Below are positions 25,036 through 37,797 of a stretch of 64,000 bases of DNA, piece after piece. Position 1 is the first letter of the stretch. The number at the start of each line of letters is the position of its first letter. A model generated the notes under the pieces. That model ran no database searches, was not told the origin of the DNA, and was given only the letters and a program-made list of their open reading frames with translations. A program made the position numbers and the translations under genes. The stretch lies in contig NC_045140.1 of NCBI RefSeq assembly GCF_008831285.2, forward strand, positions 13,641,036 through 13,705,035, in the 5' to 3' direction. The stretch is from Nymphaea colorata. Its lineage: Eukaryota; Streptophyta; Magnoliopsida; Nymphaeales; Nymphaeaceae.

Positions 25036-26634
25036 GATAACATTGATTTCAGGCAAATCCCTGCCTGGGCAAGGGTGTGAATGTGTGTTCCTAGGATCAT
25101 GGGATCCTAGGATTTGTGATGTGAATTGATTGATTGTTCCATGAATGAATGTGTGTATGCATGTGCATGAATTGATATATGATATGAATTGTTTTGAAAG
25201 ACTTATAGTAATTGTTTTGGAAGTGTTACGCATTTGCATGTGCATGCTAGAATTGATAACTGTTTAGGACAGATGAGGCGGGGTATCGAGTCGAGTGTCT
25301 CCTCGACCCCAATTGTGCATTAGAAGGCATCCTAGAATGATAACTGCATAGGACAGCTACGAGCCCACCACAGATTGAGACTACTCTTTGTGGTTTGGCT
25401 AAGTTTTCAAATATGTGATTGTTATAATGATGAATGTGAATGTTATGTTTATTGAATGCACATTGCCGCGGGCAATGATGCAAATGATTGCACAGAGGGT
25501 AGTTGTACCCATTTTGTTATGACGGCTAGCCAAAACTGTTGTTGTTATGTGTAATGCTTGTGTGAAGGCAATTGGAGGTGTGGGTTCACTAGTGAAGTGA
25601 ATCAACCCCATGAGCTAGCCAGTTAAGTCTGTTTGTGCAAGTATAAGTATAAGAATGAAAGAATAAGAGATGAGAGGCCAGTGTGAAGTGACTATGCGTT
25701 TGGGAGTTGTCCCGCTTTCGCCACTGGTCTCGCCTGTTGGAGCGCAGGTGGTGTAAAGCCCCAGGGTTCTGTTGTGTGATGTGCTTGGAGCATAGGCTCC
25801 CGCCTTCCCAACCTGGGTGTCCTAGGGAAGGCTGAGTATCTCTCATTGGAATTCACACATCCATGGATGAGTGCTCTACCGCTGCAGCGGATAGATGGAT
25901 CCATACTGTTCTGGGCCACCACGGGGGTTGTCTCTCGGCTGTAGGCCGCCGACGGTGTGCACGTGCCTGTGTTTGCACCCACAGGAACTGTAAATTCACT
26001 GATAGTATTGAAACTGAAATGTATGTGATGGAAATGTACAGGATTGATGTGCATGTGACTGTTGTGCTTATGAATGCAAGTGACATGTTTGAGGATGCCT
26101 TGCATGTGATTGAAATTATGTTATTGTAGCCATTGAGTGGCCTCTGCATGTCGTGTCCTGACACGACATAATGATAGATTGTTCTGATGTTTGATTGTAT
26201 AATTGAGCCCTACCTAAGAGGGTTTGGACTTTTCCTGGCTTGTTGCCATACTGCGGAGGCTAAGCCTTCAGTTGTTTCTCTTTTCAGGTTTTGGCGGACC
26301 CGGGGCAGCAGGCTGAGCAGATGGCTACACTCACAACCTACTGGGGAGGTTTTGGGTTTGGTTTTTGTAGTGCCGGCGCGTCGGGTTTTGGTTTTACTGA
26401 TGCCTTGTTTTTGATTAGGCATCGATGTTGTGATTTTGGGGCATTTTTTGTCAAATGTACAGTTGAACTGAAAGGCTATATAAAATGGAAAGCTTGCCCC
26501 ATTGTTTTGAATTGCTTGGCTCATTTCTTTTTGAATTGATGTGTAGTCAGTAGTATGAAAAAAAAAAAATGTTTTGAGTGTCAAAAAGGTCAGGGTGTGA
26601 CAAAATGACTTAAAAGTCATAAACATTCATGTAC

Positions 26635-26732
26635 CTTGACAACTAACAGGAGACCAGTTTTGAATTGCAAGACACCCCTTCCTTCACTATCAAGATCCAA
26701 GTTCCGCGCCAACGAATATGCATGTTCACATA
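26635..26732 (-). pseudogene. Duplicated callose synthase exon
   Basis: This 98-bp exon copy keeps both splice borders and matches exon 14233-14330. It has two visible amino-acid changes: proline to leucine in the NLDPDSEG motif and serine to leucine near the 3' end. It lies upstream of the original in the transcription direction. Because 98 is not a multiple of three, a transcript including both copies would be frameshifted. Confidence 0.85.
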
Positions 26733-27099
26733 CTGCATAACAATTCCACAGCTCGTATGTTAGATATTTGACAACACAAAGGAAGCAAAACAGTGACCTA
26801 TTCTTGATTAATACCAGGCACCATGTGAGTCAAAGGAGAATTAAAGTTCACAGAGCTAATTATCTTCTCTCAATGTGTAAAAGGACAAGTACTCAAGCTA
26901 AGCAGCTATTGCCACGAAAAAAGTTTATCACTATCCTTTTACCGGTTTGTTCACATTCGACAAAGTCTTACATTACAAAACCAAAGATATCATTAACAGC
27001 CTAACAGGTCTTCTTTGCATGATTTATTCAAGCAACTCTGCATACAAATCAATGAATTAGAAGAAGGAAAAACTGAGGTGCAGACATGGATACCAATGT

Positions 27100-30069
27100 C
27101 TGTAACGCCCGTCATATTGTTGGGCAAGTTGGGTCGGATCGGGACCCAGACTCGGACCCAAGCTCCACCCGCATGTGAGCCCGACGCCCTCTCCTCCCTC
27201 GTCTTTCCCTCTTCTCCCGCGTCTTCCTCACAGACCCCTCCCCCTCTGTTGCCACTCGTACCAGCACAAGGAAGAAGAAGACGACGGAGGTGCTGGGCGA
27301 CGAAGAGAAGACGGAGGTGGTGCCGGCAGCGGTGGTGACGACGGCGACTGAGGCGGCGGCACTTGGGTAAACTCTTTTTCTCTCTCTCGTGCTTTGTTTT
27401 CTGTTCTCCGCCACTCTCATGCTCCCTTGCCCTCTCTGCTGCACGTCCTCTCTTCCTCTCTCTCGCCACTCTCTTTCCCCTTTCTGCTAGCTCCCTCCCG
27501 CAGGGTCCCTCTCCTCACTCACCCTCACTCTCCCAAAGGCTCTCTCTCTTCTCTCACGTCCTCTCCCCCTCACTGCCCTTCTTCCCCATTTCTGCCCGAA
27601 CCATCCTTCCCTCGCTCTCTCTTCTGTCCGCCCCTTTCTGTCAGTGCCTCCCCTTGCCTACACACTCCTTACGTGAGCTCTCTCCCCATTTTTTTTCTAC
27701 GTTTTCTCCTTTTTCCCCAACCGAGCACTCTTTCTCATGGATTTCATCACTGTTTGTTAGGATTCCAGTTTGGGGAACGCGTTCTTCCCCTTGTATCAGC
27801 GTTTAGGTGGTGTTGGTGGTGGCAGCTTGGCACAATTTCTGCCATTTGGGGATCGATTGTACGCTTGAGGTGGCTGTCGGAGGCGTCACAGCAGTTTGGA
27901 CACTTAGATTGGGGTGAGCAAGGCCTATTTGAGCTTAGATTATTGAATATTATCTATGAGAGCATGTATAATTATTGTTTGAGCATGTTAGAGTTTAGAA
28001 TTGATGATTTGGGAGGCTTGTTAACGATTTTGTTTTTGGGGAAGTTTAGGATTATGATGGAGAAGTGTTGATTCATGCCTATAATGATCATTTAAACATG
28101 ATGAGTTGATTTTCGAGGCAATAGGGAAGCATGGTAGAGATTGTGTTGTTGTGGGGAAGATTTAAAACTATCTTTGGGAGCACGTGGCACACGTTTTTTT
28201 TGTGAATGGGTGCACCTTGGAGTTAAATAGGGAAAGCATACGTAAGTTGGGAAGTGACCTATTGGAGAGTTTGTAGGTCGACACTACCCGTCGACACCCT
28301 CTTCAGGCGATGACACGTGCTTCAATGATGTTGTTTTGTATTTGTTTGAATTGTTTGGGTATCTAGTAGGAATCTTATATTTTGTTTATGTCTGCAGGAA
28401 CACCGGGCACGTCCCGTCGACCTTGAGCTACCGGATTCGAGGCTTGAGGCATTTTGAAGAGTTTGTGAGCACGCCACAGGTATGACAGCATTCCAGGCAA
28501 ATCCCTGCCTGGGGCAAATGTATGAATGTGTGTTCCTAGGGTCGTGGGATCCGAGGATTGTGATGCAATTGATTGATTGTTTAGTGAATGAATGTGTGTC
28601 TGCATGTAAATGTTTTGATGTATGATATGAATTGTTTTGGAAAGACTATGAGAAGTTTGTTTTGAAAATGTTACGCATTTGCATGTGCATGTTAGAATTG
28701 ATAACTGTTTATGACAGATGAGGCGGGGTATCGAGTCGAGTGTCTCCTCGACCCCAATTGTGCATTAGAAAGCATCATAGAATGATAATTGCATAGGACA
28801 GCTACGAGCCAATCACATATCGAGACTACTCTCTGTGGTTTGGCTAAGTTTTTGAAGATGTGATTGATATGATGAATGATGTGAATGTTTTGTTCTGTTG
28901 CATACATATTGCTGCGGGCAATGATGCAAATAATGGAATTGGAGGGTAGTCGTACCCGTACTGTATGACGGCTAGCTATGACTGTTATTGTTATGTGTAG
29001 ACCTCGTGTGGAGGCAATTGGAGATGTAGGTACACTCGTGAAGTGCACCAACCTCATGAGCTAGCCAGTCAGTTTGTGAATGTGTTAATCTAATGATAAG
29101 ACTGAATGAATAAGAGATGAGAGGCCAGTGGGATGTGGCTATGTGTTTGGGAGACGTCCCGCTTTTGCCACTGGTCTCGCCTGTTCGGAGCGCAGGCGGT
29201 GCAAGGCCCCAGGGTTCTAATGTGTGTTGTGCTTGGAGCATTGGGCTCCCGCCTTCCCAACCTGGGTGTCCTAGGGAAGGCTGAGTATCTCTCCTTAGAC
29301 TTCACACATCCATGGACGAGTGCTCTACCGCTGCAGCGGATGAAATGGATCCATATTGTTCTGGGCCACCACGGGGGTTGTCTCTCGGCGATAGGCCGCC
29401 CGCGGTGTGCACGTGCCTGTGTTGCACCCACATGAACTGTTAATACACTGAAGTTAATGAAAATGTACTGTATATGATTGATTGTACGTGATTGAAATGA
29501 ATGTGATCGTTGTGCTTATAAATGCAAGTGAAATGTTTAAGCATGCCTTGCATGTGATTTGAAAGTTAGTTATTGTGGCCATTGAGTGGTTTTTACGTGT
29601 CGTGCCCTGATACGACATGATGATAGATGATTTTGATGTTTGTTCTTTTATTTGAGCCCTACCTAAGAGGGTTTGGTATTGTCCTGGCTTGTTGCCATAC
29701 TGCGAAGGCTAAGCCTTCAGTTGTTTTCTTTTTCAGGTTGGTGGACCAGGGGCAGCAGGTTGAGCAGATGGCTTCACTCACGTCCTACTGGGGAGGTTTT
29801 GGGATGTGTCTTTTGTAGTGCCGGCGCGTCTTATTTTGGTTTTATTGATGTCTTGTGTTTTTTGTTAGGCATCAATTATACAGTTTGGGGCATTTTTGTC
29901 ATACATAGATGTGATTTTGTATGAATTGAAATGATTACACAAATGAAAGTTCGCCCCATTGTTTTGAATGGCATGGCTCCTTCACTTTTGAACTGTTGAG
30001 TAGTCGCACCTCGATGCTTTATGTTTAGAAAAAAAAAATGTTTGAGTGTCAAAAGGTCGGGGTGTGACA
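27100..30069 (+). mobile_element. Solo LTR B (2,970 bp)
   Basis: It starts TGTAACGCCC, ends GGGTGTGACA and is flanked by a perfect 5-bp duplication ATGTC (27095-27099 and 30070-30074). No coding domain or primer-binding site is attached, so it is a solo LTR left by recombination between the two LTRs of a large element. The several open frames inside (for example 27394-28071) are serine/leucine-rich low-complexity translations without domains. Confidence 0.82.
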
Positions 30070-30460
30070 ATGTCAGTGTCCAACAAGTTTAAACCAATGA
30101 ATTAGAAGAAACAAAAACTATGTTGTGTGGGCAGTGATAATCTGGTGCCAATGTCAGTGCTCAACAAGTTTAACATGCTCAACATGGCTGATCTTGGCAA
30201 AATAAATGCTCGGACATATCTATCAATACTTGTACAGCACCAGTCAATTGGACGCTTATTTTTTCTACAAAACTATATAAATGTATTCCCATGTCCAAAA
30301 ACATAAAAAAAAACACTACAAAAACATATTTGGACATGTAAGATGTATTATATAGGACATAAACAAAAAAAAAAAAAAGAAAAAAGTGAGTCTGAGGCCT
30401 TTATAAGATCTTATCGACACATTCAAAGAATGTCATTGAGAAAAATAGAAACAAGGGATG

Positions 30461-30763
30461 TGTTAGGTACAGTATCAATAAGGCTTGTGTGGGGAGCCTG
30501 GCATGCATTTTTTAGTTTCAGTCTTCAGACTCTTGTGTGTATACTATCGGGTCCTTAGTTATGACCCAGCGAGTCTCTTAGCTTGTAATTGGGTCGGGTG
30601 ACCAGTCCAATTATGGAATAGACCCAGCCCACGACACTCGTGTATATTGTAAGGGGGGTTAACCCTAAAATGTAATGAAGAATTTGAGTCATTAAGACAA
30701 AGCTGGGCTCTGTCTCTCATGTGGGCGAGTGCGAAACAGGAGTTAGCAAGAACGGTGCTAACA
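30461..30763. mobile_element. Small solo LTR (303 bp)
   Basis: It starts TGTTAGGTAC, ends GGTGCTAACA and has a perfect 5-bp target duplication GGATG (30456-30460 and 30764-30768). No internal retrotransposon sequence is present on either side. Confidence 0.85.
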
Positions 30764-30973
30764 GGATGCTATCAAGCAATGCACCATTCCCAGCACCTTA
30801 TGAGAAGAAGATGCTATTTCATGCCTCTTTTGTTTGTGGATATGGATCTCATTACAAAAGATCAAGTTACCCACCCAGTATATCGCTCCCAACCAACCCT
30901 GCCCATAGCACCAAGTCCATAATTTGGATATTACTTGACCGCAGTTCACATTCCACAGCATACTATTATACTT

Positions 30974-31150
30974 GTTAATGTGACATTAGAGCATATCATT
31001 ATTGAAGTAAACTCCCAAAAGCCTTCTTCATGTTATCTTAATTCTCTATCTCTTCCTTCACTGTTAATGTGATGTTAGAGTATACCATTATTGAAGTAAA
31101 CTCCAAAAAACTTCTTCATGTTATCCTAATTCCATCTCTCTTCCTACACT
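30974..31150. repeat. Two-copy tandem repeat of 89 bp
   Basis: The units 30974-31062 and 31063-31150 begin GTTAATGTGA and share most bases, including ATTATTGAAGTAAACTCC and CTTCTTCATGTTATC. Confidence 0.85.
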
Positions 31151-31327
31151 ATCTTTCAGCCCTCTCCTTATTTTCCATTTGTATCTGTCAATATATTTTC
31201 TTCTTTTCCGCCCATTTATGTCCATCTTTCAATCAAGGTCCAAATTCCATGCATTTGACAGGTGTTCTACACAAGAATTGCATCTAATCAATCATAGAAA
31301 CTATCTAAAAATAGAATCACTCTATGC

Positions 31328-31371
<44 letters not shown>

Positions 31372-33314
31372 GAAGCTTCACAACATTGTATCTTATAACT
31401 CCAGTCTATAAGAAAAAGGTTATTCACCATACTGATTTCTGTCATAACTTGTTTCAACTTTCAATTAACCATCATCCTTCCCTAATGCTATTTTTTCCCA
31501 GGTTGATGTTTCATATTCGTCTAACTTATTCTAAGATGGAACAATGTTTATCTGTCCCTAGCCTATATTTACTACTTTGACTTTCCTTCACCAGTTTTTC
31601 TTCATCATGGTGTATTCTAGACAGCTAAGCTTATTCAATCCCTATTTCTATATTAGGTTTTCAAACAAGTCAGAATATGTGAATTTACCACCTACAAGAA
31701 GCAAACCATCTCAAACATTTTTAGTTACACATCGATGGAGCAGCAATAGCTCAGCTACTCCCCCCCAATACATCCAACACTAAGGAGTATTTCATTGTGA
31801 ATGGTACTAATGATCTAAGTGACATCATAAATTGGCAAACTCACTGAATCCTAACTAGCGACCTGGCAAGTGGCAACACAGTCCAAGTAGGCAACCACCC
31901 ACTTATAGTTTTGGATTGAACTGGTTACAACTAAAACCTGGCTAACACCGTGTAACTTGTTCAACTCATCCAAGCTATAAGTGTGTATTCAAACTGTTCA
32001 AATTGGGCTCATATGTTTACACCAAGTCTGGAATTTACTAATAAGAGACTAACCGTCTTCACTGAGAGGTTGATTCAGAACCATCAAGTTATATCAATTC
32101 TAATTAACTCCCAAACTGTGAAGAATAAAGTATTTCCTTATTGACCATTAGGTTTCTTTATCCTTAATTTGTGTTGTTGGACAGAGACATTTTGACAGGC
32201 TTTGACAAGTTTCAAGAGAGACATTCGGAGGGCATTAAACTCTGAATCTCCTCTGAATTAAGAGTGTGTTTGATTTATGAGACATTCTTCACTCATGTGA
32301 AAGCTGTATACATGATTCATATCAGGCCATCAAGCACGGGTGAAGTAGTCCCAGATAACTTCTCCTCACAACATGCTTTTCACTGTACCAAAAAAATCAT
32401 AAAAGTCAGTCTTGATCCAGCTAAAGTTGTCCGAGTTGACTCATCAAGTCAAAAGTGCAGGCCCAAACAAGCTTTTGCCAAATCATTGGGTAGGCCAACT
32501 ATGAGTGCAGGGACAACAATGTAGTAGCCTTTTGGAATTATTGAACCAATAATGGAATATATCATGGTTACATCATTTCAAACAGTTATGCTGAAACTAA
32601 ATACCAAAATTTGGCTTTTGATTATTTCAAACTTCTTCACTAGTGATCAGAGGAACTTTACCTAGCTAAACAGTGAAGAGGAAACGTTTCAAGGGAGTTA
32701 TGCTATCTGAAGGATCTGAATTATAAAAACCATCACAGCTTGGCCTGCAGCTCTGGATTGTCTTATAAGTAACATTCAACAAAACTTTCAAGGATCGGTG
32801 AGAACAGTAACATAATGTTTGGGATCCATCTTCAATGAGTGCTATTTCTGAAAGAATGTCCAAATTCAGCTTAAAGTTATCCACAAAGATAGACAAATAG
32901 AAAACTCTCAATATCGTTATCTTTTTTTATTGTAATTTTTCCATTACGTAACGCCAACAAGTCCACATCCACAGGCCCGTGACTAAGCACTTGCTAGCAG
33001 GCTAGAGCTTATAGTGCAAGATTAGGATCACAAATCATGCTAGCTTCATGCAAATAGTTACCATCCAATGAACCATTAGAGAACCCAGGTTTTTGGCCAA
33101 GAAGAATATAACTGAAAAACCCCAAACCCAATAAATACTTTATTCTTTCAAGCGCATTGGTAATCAGAAACAAATATAGAAAGTACGATGCATAAACTTC
33201 AGTGTCCGCGCTTATTGAAACTAAAAGTTGAAACTTGATGCATAAATTCAATAAGGCCAGTGTTTTCAACTTCTAGAAGATGCTCAAGCAGCATTCACCA
33301 AACAATCAGACTCT
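31151..33314. other. Intergenic DNA without recognised gene
   Basis: AT-rich DNA with a (TA)n tract at 31333-31367. Minus-strand open frames at 32666-32911 and 33009-33269 have no domains I recognise and no clear splice context. Confidence 0.5.
31333..31367. repeat. (TA)n microsatellite
   Basis: Uninterrupted TA repeat. Confidence 0.95.
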
Positions 33315-33852
33315 TGATAATTTTCAGAAACTAACATCAGGGCGTTTTATTTTCCTTATTGTACCCAATTATCTGTATGTAAATCAGGCCTGATCTTGAG
33401 AATACAAATGCTTCAAGAGATACACTCTTGAAGATCCCAACAACTTCAATAGGTAATACACAACCAAGCCTCAAACTTGAGGAGAAGATACCAAATCTAT
33501 TAATCTCAAGAGAAGAATACACAAGAGAGGCCTAAAAGCCTTAACCAAACAAGGGACAACAGTCCCATATATATAGTACAATGAAAGGGAGAGAAGAAGG
33601 AGGAGTTGGCTGTTGGGCCAGCTCCAACGGCTAGAAATCTAGCCGTTGGAAGCTGGTCCAACAGCTAGTTCCCTTTTACAAAAAGGAAAAGGTAAAAATA
33701 GAAAAAGAAAAGAAATAAAAAATACATAAAAAAGAAAAGGAAGCAAATAAAATAAAATACATAACACCTATGCATACATAGATATTCATATATACAAATC
33801 ATATATGAAACATATGTATACTTACATAATGTCTAATATTTAAATTCTAACA
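33315..33852 (-). repeat. 3' LTR of Copia-B
   Basis: On the minus strand the polypurine tract AGTTTGAGGGGGAG (33853-33866) is followed by TGTTAGAATT, the start of an LTR. A TATATATA stretch near 33570 fits an LTR promoter. The outer end is not certain because no second LTR exists for comparison; TG at 33315 is one candidate. Confidence 0.65.
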
Positions 33853-33865
33853 CTCCCCCTCAAAC

Positions 33866-36800
33866 TTACGGTGTGATCACCGAAAGTTTGCCAAGAAGAA
33901 ACTGAAAACGTGCTGAAGCAAGTGCTTTGGTGAAGAAATCTCCAAGTTGATATTCGGAAGGGACAAAAGATATATCGATTGTTCGGCTAAGATATTCTTC
34001 TCTCACATAGTGACAATCCATTTCAATATGCTTCGTCCTTTCATGAAAAGTATGATTGCTAGCAATGTAGATGGCACTTTTATTGTCGCAGCAGAGCTTG
34101 GTTGCTTCATTTAAGTCAATTCCAATGTCCTTCAATAAGCTTTTTAACCACACAATCTCCATGGTGGTGGTGGCCATGGCACGATATTCTGCTTCAGTTG
34201 ATGATAGAGAGACTTTATTTTGTTTTTTGCACCTCCACGAAATAAGAGAGTCACCTAGAAAAACACAAAAACCGGTGGTGGAATGTCTGTTATTAGGATC
34301 TCCACCCCAATCAGCATCAGTATAGGCAATCATATTCAAGTTTGATGAGGATGATAGAAAAAGTCCTTTACTGATTGTGTGTTTGACATATCGAACAATC
34401 CTCAATGCGGCTCCCATGTGTACAGAAGTGGGTCTTTGTTGAAACTGACTTATGACATGTACCGCATGTGATATGTCAGGCCTTGTGATGGATAGATATG
34501 TGAGAGCTCCAACCAATTGACGAAATGGAGTGGGATTTTCTAGAATTTCTCCATCATCAATCTTCATCTTTACTCCTAAGGCTTTAGGAGTGTCTACCAC
34601 CTTGTCATCAGTGATACCTGATCTGCTTATAATGTCATTGGCAAACTTCATTTGTGAGAGTAAGTATCCTCTTCTACTATAAGCTAATTCAATACCAAGA
34701 AAATACGTTAGTTTACCCAAATCAGTCATTTCAAATTCATTCTTTAGAAAGTCTTTTACCTGCATAATTCTGTTGGCATCATTACCTGTAATAATCATAT
34801 CATCTACATATAAAAGTAACACAATTATACCTATAGCAGTATTTTTAACAAACATAGCAGTGTCAGAATAACATGATTTAAAACCTTGTTTGAACATAAC
34901 ATTGCTAAACATGTCAAACCAAGCTTTTGGAGCTTGTTTCAAGCCATATAATGCCTTTCTAAGATAAAGAACTTTTCCTTGAGGTAAATCAAGCCCAGGA
35001 AGAGACACAATGTCCCAAGTTTTATTGTCTTCAAGGGCTCTAAGTTCATTGTTCATTGCTTCAATCCAATGTGGGTTAGTTTTGGCTTCAAGATAGGATG
35101 AAGGTTCAACATGAGAGTGAATAGCTAATAAGCAAGCTCTATGTTTTGGGGAAAAAGACTCATAGGAAACAAATTTTTGAGGTGGATGAGAATCTCTTTG
35201 AGATCTCCTAAGAGTAGGTTGAGACTCTTGGATGTTTTGTTGAGACCTTCTCTTATAAACTATAACTTCTCTTGGTGATCCATCACTTCTTGGTGAAGAT
35301 CTATCAAAAGGAGTATTCTCAACCTCATTTTGAGCATCATTATGTGAAGAAGGCAAAACATCATCATCATTATCAACATCATCATCATTTATCCATAAAA
35401 AAGAATAGTCATCTTCATGCTTGGGTTTATTTTCATTAAAGTCATTTCTTCTTCTAAAAATATCACATTTCTTGAAACATACACCTTATCTTTTTCAATA
35501 TCATAGCATCTATACCATTTTTGAGTTTCGGAATAGCCAATAAAGACACATTGAATAGCCCTAGATGAAAGTTTATCATTTTTGTCATTTAAAATGAAAC
35601 ATTTGCAACCAAAGACTTTGAATCTTTTATAAGTTGGCTCCAAGTTAAAAAGTTTTTGAAAAGGTGAAATATTTTCTAAAACTTTAGAGGGCATTCTATT
35701 AATCAAGTACATGGATGTTAAAATTGCTTCAGCCCAAAAATTTTTTAGAACATTTTTTGATATAAGAAGAGCTCTTGTTGTTTCAAGAATATGTCTATGT
35801 TTTCTTTCGGCGACTCCATTTTGTTGGGGGTTTTGGGGCAAGACTTTTGGTGTATAACTCCCTTTTCTTTTAGGAATTCTTCAAATTCATTGGAAATGAA
35901 TTCTCCCCCGGAATCACTTCTAAAAATTTTAAGGTTTGCATCAAATTGAGTTTTGATCATGTTGTAAAAGTTTTTAAAATTCATAAAGACTTCCGATTTG
36001 CGTTTAAGAAAGTAAACCCAAGCATATCGAGAGTAATCATCCACAAAAATGACATAATAAAGCAAACCACCTTTAGACATAATAGGAGCGGGACCCCATA
36101 CATCCGAATGCACTAATTCAAAAGGTGCTTTTGCAACAAAATTTCTATTTCCAAAAGGTAAAGCCTTAATTTTGGCTTTAATACAATCATCACAAGAGAT
36201 CATTTCTTTACATTTCTCTTCCAAAAAAGGGATACAAGACATTTTTTCTAAACTTGAATGCCCAAGTCTTTGATGCCAAACTTGAATGTCACTCTTCTTG
36301 ACTATATTGCAAGTAGGGTTGGAAAGATCCAAATAGTCAACATAGTAGAGATCATTTTTCCTAGAACCTTCCCCAATCGTCTTCTTGGAAAGATGGTCCT
36401 GTATCAAAAATTTATTTTGTGAGAAGACAATATCGCATCCATGATTTGTTATTTGAGAAACCGACAAGAGATTTAAGTTAAGTTTGAGAATAAATCTAAC
36501 TTTTGGTATTTTAAAAACTTTTGAATTAAAATTTTGATCAATATTCCCAACACATTTGATTTCAAGAGGAGTTCCATCGGCGGTTTTAACAAATGGGCAC
36601 GATTCTTCCTTAGTGCATTCGGTAAGCAAAGAATTACAAGGGGTCATATGAAATGAAGCTCCGGAATCAAGAATCCAAGAGTACTTACTTGATGATGTAG
36701 ATGCCACGGTTGCTCCGGAGATTGGAGAAGTCCCTCATCCTTTGAAAAGCGGTTGAAGAGCATCAATAAGCTTTGGTTGGAGGGCACTTACAAGTTTGTC

Positions 36801-37718
36801 TAGGTCAAATCGATTGCTTTCTACATACATTGTCCCAGCCACACTTGTCTTTTTATCAAATCTCCTCAATTTAGGACATCTAAGTTTGGTATGTCCTTCT
36901 TCTTGACAATGGAAACATATAATCTTCTTGTTGCCATTATTGCTATGCTCATAGTTTCGATTAAAATGAGGAGGCCTATAAGTTCTCATATGAGCACCGG
37001 GTCTTGAGGTAGCAAGAACACTTTCACTCTTGTCTTTTGAAAAATTGAGTCTATTCTCCTCCATTTGAAGTTTCGCTATGGCTTCGTTCATAGATGGCAC
37101 TTTATGCCTATGGAGCAAGGAAGTTTTGACTCCATCATATTCCGATCTAAGACCAAGAATGAATTTATAAAATTTCTCCCTTTGGATTTGTTTTTCTCTA
37201 ACTCCAATGTCTCTTGGATCATACCATTCGGGTTCAAATAGAGCAAGTTCGTCCCATAATTGCTCCATTTCTCCAACATATTCTTTAATGGACTTGTCTC
37301 CTTGTTGGAGACTTGCAATCTTCATTTGAAGATTGCACATGTAGGCCACATCCTTCATAGTGTGGGTTTTCTTGAGGAATTCCCAAGCTTCATGAGCAAA
37401 ATTATGTTTTGCTATTTGGCCCATGGTTGTAGTATCAACACAAGCAATAATCCAAGTGATAATCTTGTGGTGTCCTATCTTCCACTCTTCCCATTTTCTC
37501 TCATATTCATTCATAGCCTTGTCTTTTTCAACTCCATCTAGTTCTTGAGCTTTACCATCTATGGTCTTGGTGAGGACTAATTGAGGTTCACTTTTTGACC
37601 CATCAACGAGTCCCCATAGGCCTTTACTTCTAATAAAATGTTCCATAGTTTTTGCCCAAGAAACATAATTTGATGAAGTTAATTTGGGAAGAGGAGTAGA
37701 GGAAGTTCTTTCATCCAT
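33866..37718 (-). pseudogene. Copia-B gag-pol remnant
   Basis: Gag starts at the ATG at 37718 (MDERTSSTPLPKLTSSNYVSW region) and includes the knuckle CFHCQEEGHTKLRC. An in-frame TGA at 36735-36737 precedes the protease (ILDSGASFHMTPC). Integrase follows (WHQRLGHSS, CDDCIKAK, VWGPAP, SDSGGEF) and is frameshifted near 35830. Another shift lies near 35390. The reverse transcriptase has lost its N-terminal part: TWDIVSLP jumps to LRKALYGLKQAPKAW, so about 85 residues are missing. YVDDMIITG and the RNase H motifs DADWGGD and SSTEAEYR remain. The 5' LTR and primer-binding site are absent, cut off near 37.79 kb. Confidence 0.92.
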
Positions 37719-37797
37719 AATGTGTACCTTGTAAAAGAGACGTTGAGGTAGTGCTAGGATGAAAAACAGCCACACAAAAATGAAGCTTTCGACGCGT

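Larger units (their letters stand above)
21622..25045 (-). mobile_element. Full-length hAT transposon
   Basis: The termini are CAATGTTATC at 21622 and its inverted copy GATAACATTG ending at 25045. They are flanked by an 8-bp target-site duplication with one mismatch (ATTCCAGG at 21614-21621, ATTTCAGG at 25046-25053). The paralogous solo LTR B at about 28488-28505 shows the uninterrupted target site with ATTCCAGG followed by CAAATCC, which confirms the boundaries. The interior holds a BED/DUF659/hAT-C transposase gene on the minus strand. The ends, especially the right one, are packed with CGTATCGTACGATACG-type repeats. Confidence 0.95.
14202..26602 (+). repeat. Tandem duplication, unit 1 (exon plus solo LTR, with insertions)
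   Basis: The unit starts with 14202-14698, which contains callose synthase exon 14233-14330, and continues with a solo LTR. Immediately after that LTR the same exon-bearing sequence restarts at 26603. Without the copia and hAT insertions the unit is about 3.6 kb, close to the 3.47 kb of unit 2. The junction shows only a few bases of shared sequence (AATG). Confidence 0.88.
14699..26602 (+). mobile_element. Solo LTR A (about 3.1 kb before later insertions)
   Basis: It starts TGTAACGCCC and ends GGGTGTGACA, and its sequence outside the insertions aligns along its length with LTR B at 27100-30069. The 5 bases before it are ATGTC, the same as before LTR B. The bases after it are not ATGTC, because the tandem duplication junction starts there. 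It is interrupted at 14901-20279 by a copia element and at 21622-25045 by a hAT element. No gag or pol is attached. The parent family cannot be named. Confidence 0.8.
26603..30069 (+). repeat. Tandem duplication, unit 2 (exon plus solo LTR)
   Basis: Repeats 14202-14698 and the following LTR without the later insertions. It carries the second copy of the callose synthase exon and ends at the LTR border. Confidence 0.88.

Noticed and set aside
24622-25245. 207-codon minus-strand open frame over the hAT end
   Set aside because: Translation of the subterminal palindrome array and adjacent LTR sequence.
27363-28071. Overlapping 147- and 225-codon open frames
   Set aside because: Serine/leucine/proline-rich translations of a pyrimidine-rich LTR region. 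They overlap in two frames and lack any domain.
32666-32911. Possible callose synthase exon 1
   Set aside because: Checked for the expected N-terminal motifs and none were found. The missing first exon is not identifiable in the window.
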